A stretch of 7,791 bases of DNA from NCBI GenBank assembly GCA_039934875.1, contig JBDTLH010000224.1, positions 1 through 7,791 of the forward strand, read 5' to 3'. Made by a program: the position numbers and the translations under genes. The notes under the pieces are model-generated. The model made no database searches and was not told the origin of the DNA. It saw only the letters and a list, made by a program, of their open reading frames with translations. The DNA is from JBDTLH01 sp039934875 (GTDB lineage: Bacteria; Acidobacteriota; Terriglobia; Terriglobales; Acidobacteriaceae). Shown here one piece after another: positions 6,126 to 7,791 of the stretch (position 1 is its first letter; each line of letters begins with the position of its first letter).

Positions 6126-6899
6126 ATGATTTCGAAACGTACAGCCATAGCGGCGCTGCTCTCCCTCGTGCTCGCCTTGCCGATCGCAACCAGCGCACAA
6201 TCGTCCGCCCCCGCCAACCAAAAAGACGCCAAGATCCAGCAAGAAGTCGATAAACGCATACAAAAGAGCAAAGATCTCAAGAACGTCAGCGCCACTGTCA
6301 ACAACGGAGAAGTTACCCTCAACGGCTCCGTTGACCGGCTCTATAACAAGCTCAACCTGGATCGAAAGGTCTCCGGCATGGATGGCGTCGAGGGCGTGCG
6401 CAACCATATCACCGTCTCGAGCAGCGCCAGCGACGCCCAGCTCGGAAAGACCATCGCCGATAAATTGCGTTACGATCGCGCCGGATATGGGCTGGTCTGG
6501 AACGCAATCAGTCTGAAGGTGCAAAACGGCATCGTCACCCTCAGCGGCCTCGTCCGCGAACCGGTTGACAAAGATTCGGCCATGGCCATCGTCGAGAACA
6601 CCCCCGGGGTAAAGGGCATCGATGACGATCTCGAAGTCGCACCCAATTCGCCCTTCGACGACCAGATACGCGTCGCGGTCGCGCGCGCTATATACGGCTA
6701 CGGCCCGCTGCAGAGGTATGCACTGGATCCGCAGAAGCCCATCCGCATTGCCGTGGCCAACGGCCATGTCGCCCTGTACGGGGTGGTCGATAGCAAAATG
6801 GACAGCCAACTCGCCGAGATGCGCGCCAAGAGCGTTCCCAACGTCTTCTCTGTCGAAAACCACCTCTACGTAGCCAATGGCTCCAATCAGGCCAAGTAA
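6126..6899 (+). CDS. Secreted protein with three BON-like repeats
   Basis: The protein has 257 residues. Residues 1-24 form a Sec signal peptide (Lys/Arg near the start, hydrophobic LLSLVLALPIA core, cleavage after TSA), so it is exported, probably to the periplasm. Three BON-type units follow. Unit 1 (~35-98) contains VNNGEVTLNGSV and GVEGVRNHITV. Unit 2 (~103-172) contains VQNGIVTLSGLV and GVKGIDDDLEV. Unit 3 (~177-250) contains VANGHVALYGVV and VPNVFSVENHLYV. BON domains bind phospholipid or surface ligands in envelope-stress proteins such as OsmY; the same role here is inference. The frame is open upstream to 5970, but that part lies in a palindromic repeat and has no ribosome site. The gene has its own candidate promoter and ends at a hairpin, so it appears monocistronic. 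It is not an obvious OsmY orthologue, and no symbol is given. Confidence 0.88.
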   Translation: MISKRTAIAALLSLVLALPIATSAQSSAPANQKDAKIQQEVDKRIQKSKDLKNVSATVNNGEVTLNGSVDRLYNKLNLDRKVSGMDGVEGVRNHITVSSSASDAQLGKTIADKLRYDRAGYGLVWNAISLKVQNGIVTLSGLVREPVDKDSAMAIVENTPGVKGIDDDLEVAPNSPFDDQIRVAVARAIYGYGPLQRYALDPQKPIRIAVANGHVALYGVVDSKMDSQLAEMRAKSVPNVFSVENHLYVANGSNQAK

Positions 6900-6915
6900 A
6901 TCGACGCAACATGAA

Positions 6916-6943
6916 AGGCGCGGATACGTTGTTGTCCGCGCCT
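6916..6943. terminator. Hairpin terminator shared by the convergent BON and aldolase genes
   Basis: AGGCGCGGA (6916-6924) is perfectly complementary to TCCGCGCCT (6935-6943) across a 10-base loop. On the plus strand it sits 17 bp after the BON stop, followed by atttcc-like sequence. On the minus strand the stem is followed by TTTC. Bidirectional use is plausible because the flanking genes converge here. Confidence 0.6.
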
Positions 6944-7047
6944 ATTCCAACTAGCTAGTGCTGCTTTTTATAGATGTACCGTGAGAGATTTGCGCGCGGC
7001 GAAGCCATTGCAAGGTCTTCAAGGTATACAGCAATCGGGGAACTGCC

Positions 7048-7791
7048 CTATCCACCAACAACTTCCTCCCACGGAGTGGCCCCCTTGATCGCCTGATTCA
7101 CCTTCTCGATGTTCTCCACGCCCTTCGATTCCAGCCATGCCTTGAACGCCGCCGCGCCCTGCGCAGCATAAACTTTTATTCCGTCCTTCCAGGTCGCGCG
7201 CCCGCACAGCACGCCCGAATACTTCGTTCCCGCCTCGGTTGCCAGCGCCAGTCCCTCGGTAAATTCTTCATTGCTCACCCCCGCCGACAAGTAGATAAAC
7301 GGCTTGCGCGCCACCGCCACCGCCTTGCGAAAATGTTCCGCCGCCTCTGCCCGCGTGTAGGCATATTCGCCACCCGCGCCCGACGCCGATCCCTGCACAA
7401 ATTTCATGTTCACCGGAATTTCCACCTTCAGCACGTCTACTCCGTACCGCTCCTTCGAGAACTCCTCCATCGCCGCTGATACCAACTGTGGCTTCACCCT
7501 GGCAAACTCCAGCCCTTTTTCGTCCATGCCCGTTTGATAGGTTACAAACTCCAGAAAAAATGGGATATCGTTGGCCCGGCACTCGTCCCCGATCCGCTCG
7601 ATCCAGGCCTGCTTCAGATCATTGATCTGCGGGTTCTTCTCGTCATCCGCCGCCGAATAATACAGCAATATCTTGATGCAATCGGCGCCTGCCTCCTTCA
7701 ACCGCTGCACCGACCACAAATCCAGCAGGTCCGGAAGCCTGCCCTCGGTGGTCGCGTCATATCCCGTCTTCTCATAGGCCAGCAGCAGCCC
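7048..7791 (-). CDS. lacD: Tagatose-1,6-bisphosphate aldolase, class I LacD type (5' end outside window)
   Basis: This enzyme cleaves tagatose-1,6-bisphosphate to dihydroxyacetone phosphate and glyceraldehyde-3-phosphate through a Lys Schiff base. The visible 247 residues run from the right edge to TAG at 7048-7050. Compared with the ~325-residue LacD proteins, about 80 N-terminal residues are missing. Landmarks, numbered from the window edge, are LLLAYEKTGYD (2-12), GADCIKILLYY (35-45), FFLEFVTY (78-85), DVLKVEIPVNM (119-129) with the probable Schiff-base Lys122, FIYLSAGVSNEEF (165-177), and GVLCGRATWKDG (193-204) in the phosphate-binding part of the barrel. Spacing of these residues matches the LacD family, where the Schiff-base Lys is near position 205. 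The frame is uninterrupted to the edge, so a start at 7719 (TTG) should not be used. Broader LacD-like aldolases act on several ketose bisphosphates, so tagatose specificity is inferred. Confidence 0.9.
   Translation of the reverse strand, partial: GLLLAYEKTGYDATTEGRLPDLLDLWSVQRLKEAGADCIKILLYYSAADDEKNPQINDLKQAWIERIGDECRANDIPFFLEFVTYQTGMDEKGLEFARVKPQLVSAAMEEFSKERYGVDVLKVEIPVNMKFVQGSASGAGGEYAYTRAEAAEHFRKAVAVARKPFIYLSAGVSNEEFTEGLALATEAGTKYSGVLCGRATWKDGIKVYAAQGAAAFKAWLESKGVENIEKVNQAIKGATPWEEVVGG

Noticed and set aside
7268..7582. 104-codon open frame in another minus-strand frame of lacD
   Set aside because: It is a Gly-rich shadow of the real aldolase frame and has no features of its own.
7717..7719. 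TTG as the start of the aldolase
   Set aside because: The frame stays open with family-like sequence (LAYEKTGYD) to the window edge, so the gene is cut by the edge rather than starting here.

Overview
The window is 7.8 kb of ordinary, densely packed bacterial chromosome with a GC-rich, strongly codon-biased composition. The mix of genes fits a soil-type Acidobacteriota (Terriglobia-like) genome: a long-form TreY, a secreted triple-BON protein, a LacD-type aldolase, and an intergenic palindromic element of the kind whose conceptual translation reads 'HATGKLPML'. This taxonomic call is an inference from gene flavour, not from a marker gene.

Layout from left to right. (1) Positions 2-46 hold the last codons of an upstream gene ending in collagen-like Gly-Pro-Ala triplets, followed by a strong hairpin terminator (78-106). 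(2) malQ (162-1709, +) encodes a GH77 4-alpha-glucanotransferase. (3) treY (1630-4638, -) encodes maltooligosyltrehalose synthase. It converges on malQ and the two overlap tail to tail by 80 bp. (4) A 150-170 bp divergent spacer separates treY from a rightward pair: a 72-residue protein of unknown function (4813-5031) and a 3-hydroxyacyl-CoA (3-hydroxybutyryl-CoA) dehydrogenase with a GTG start (5035-5907). The pair are 3 bp apart and in the same reading frame. (5) A palindrome-rich spacer (5911-6016) looks like a dispersed REP-type element. (6) A secreted protein with three BON-like repeats (6126-6899, +) follows. (7) After a shared hairpin comes the C-terminal three quarters of a LacD-type tagatose-1,6-bisphosphate aldolase (7048-7791, -), cut by the right edge.

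MalQ and TreY fit one alpha-glucan/trehalose theme. MalQ redistributes maltooligosaccharide chains, and TreY converts the reducing end of such chains to a trehalosyl end, normally followed by TreZ, which is not in the window. The dehydrogenase belongs to acyl-CoA metabolism and the BON protein to the cell envelope, and neither has an evident link to the sugar genes. LacD is a sugar-phosphate aldolase but has no visible operon link to malQ/treY.

I see no RNA genes, CRISPR, transposase, phage or defence genes, and no convincing new multi-gene system. The points most worth a second look are the in-frame stop separating the small ORF from the dehydrogenase, the small protein itself, the palindromic intergenic element, the malQ/treY tail overlap, and the Ser in place of the usual catalytic Asn in the dehydrogenase.
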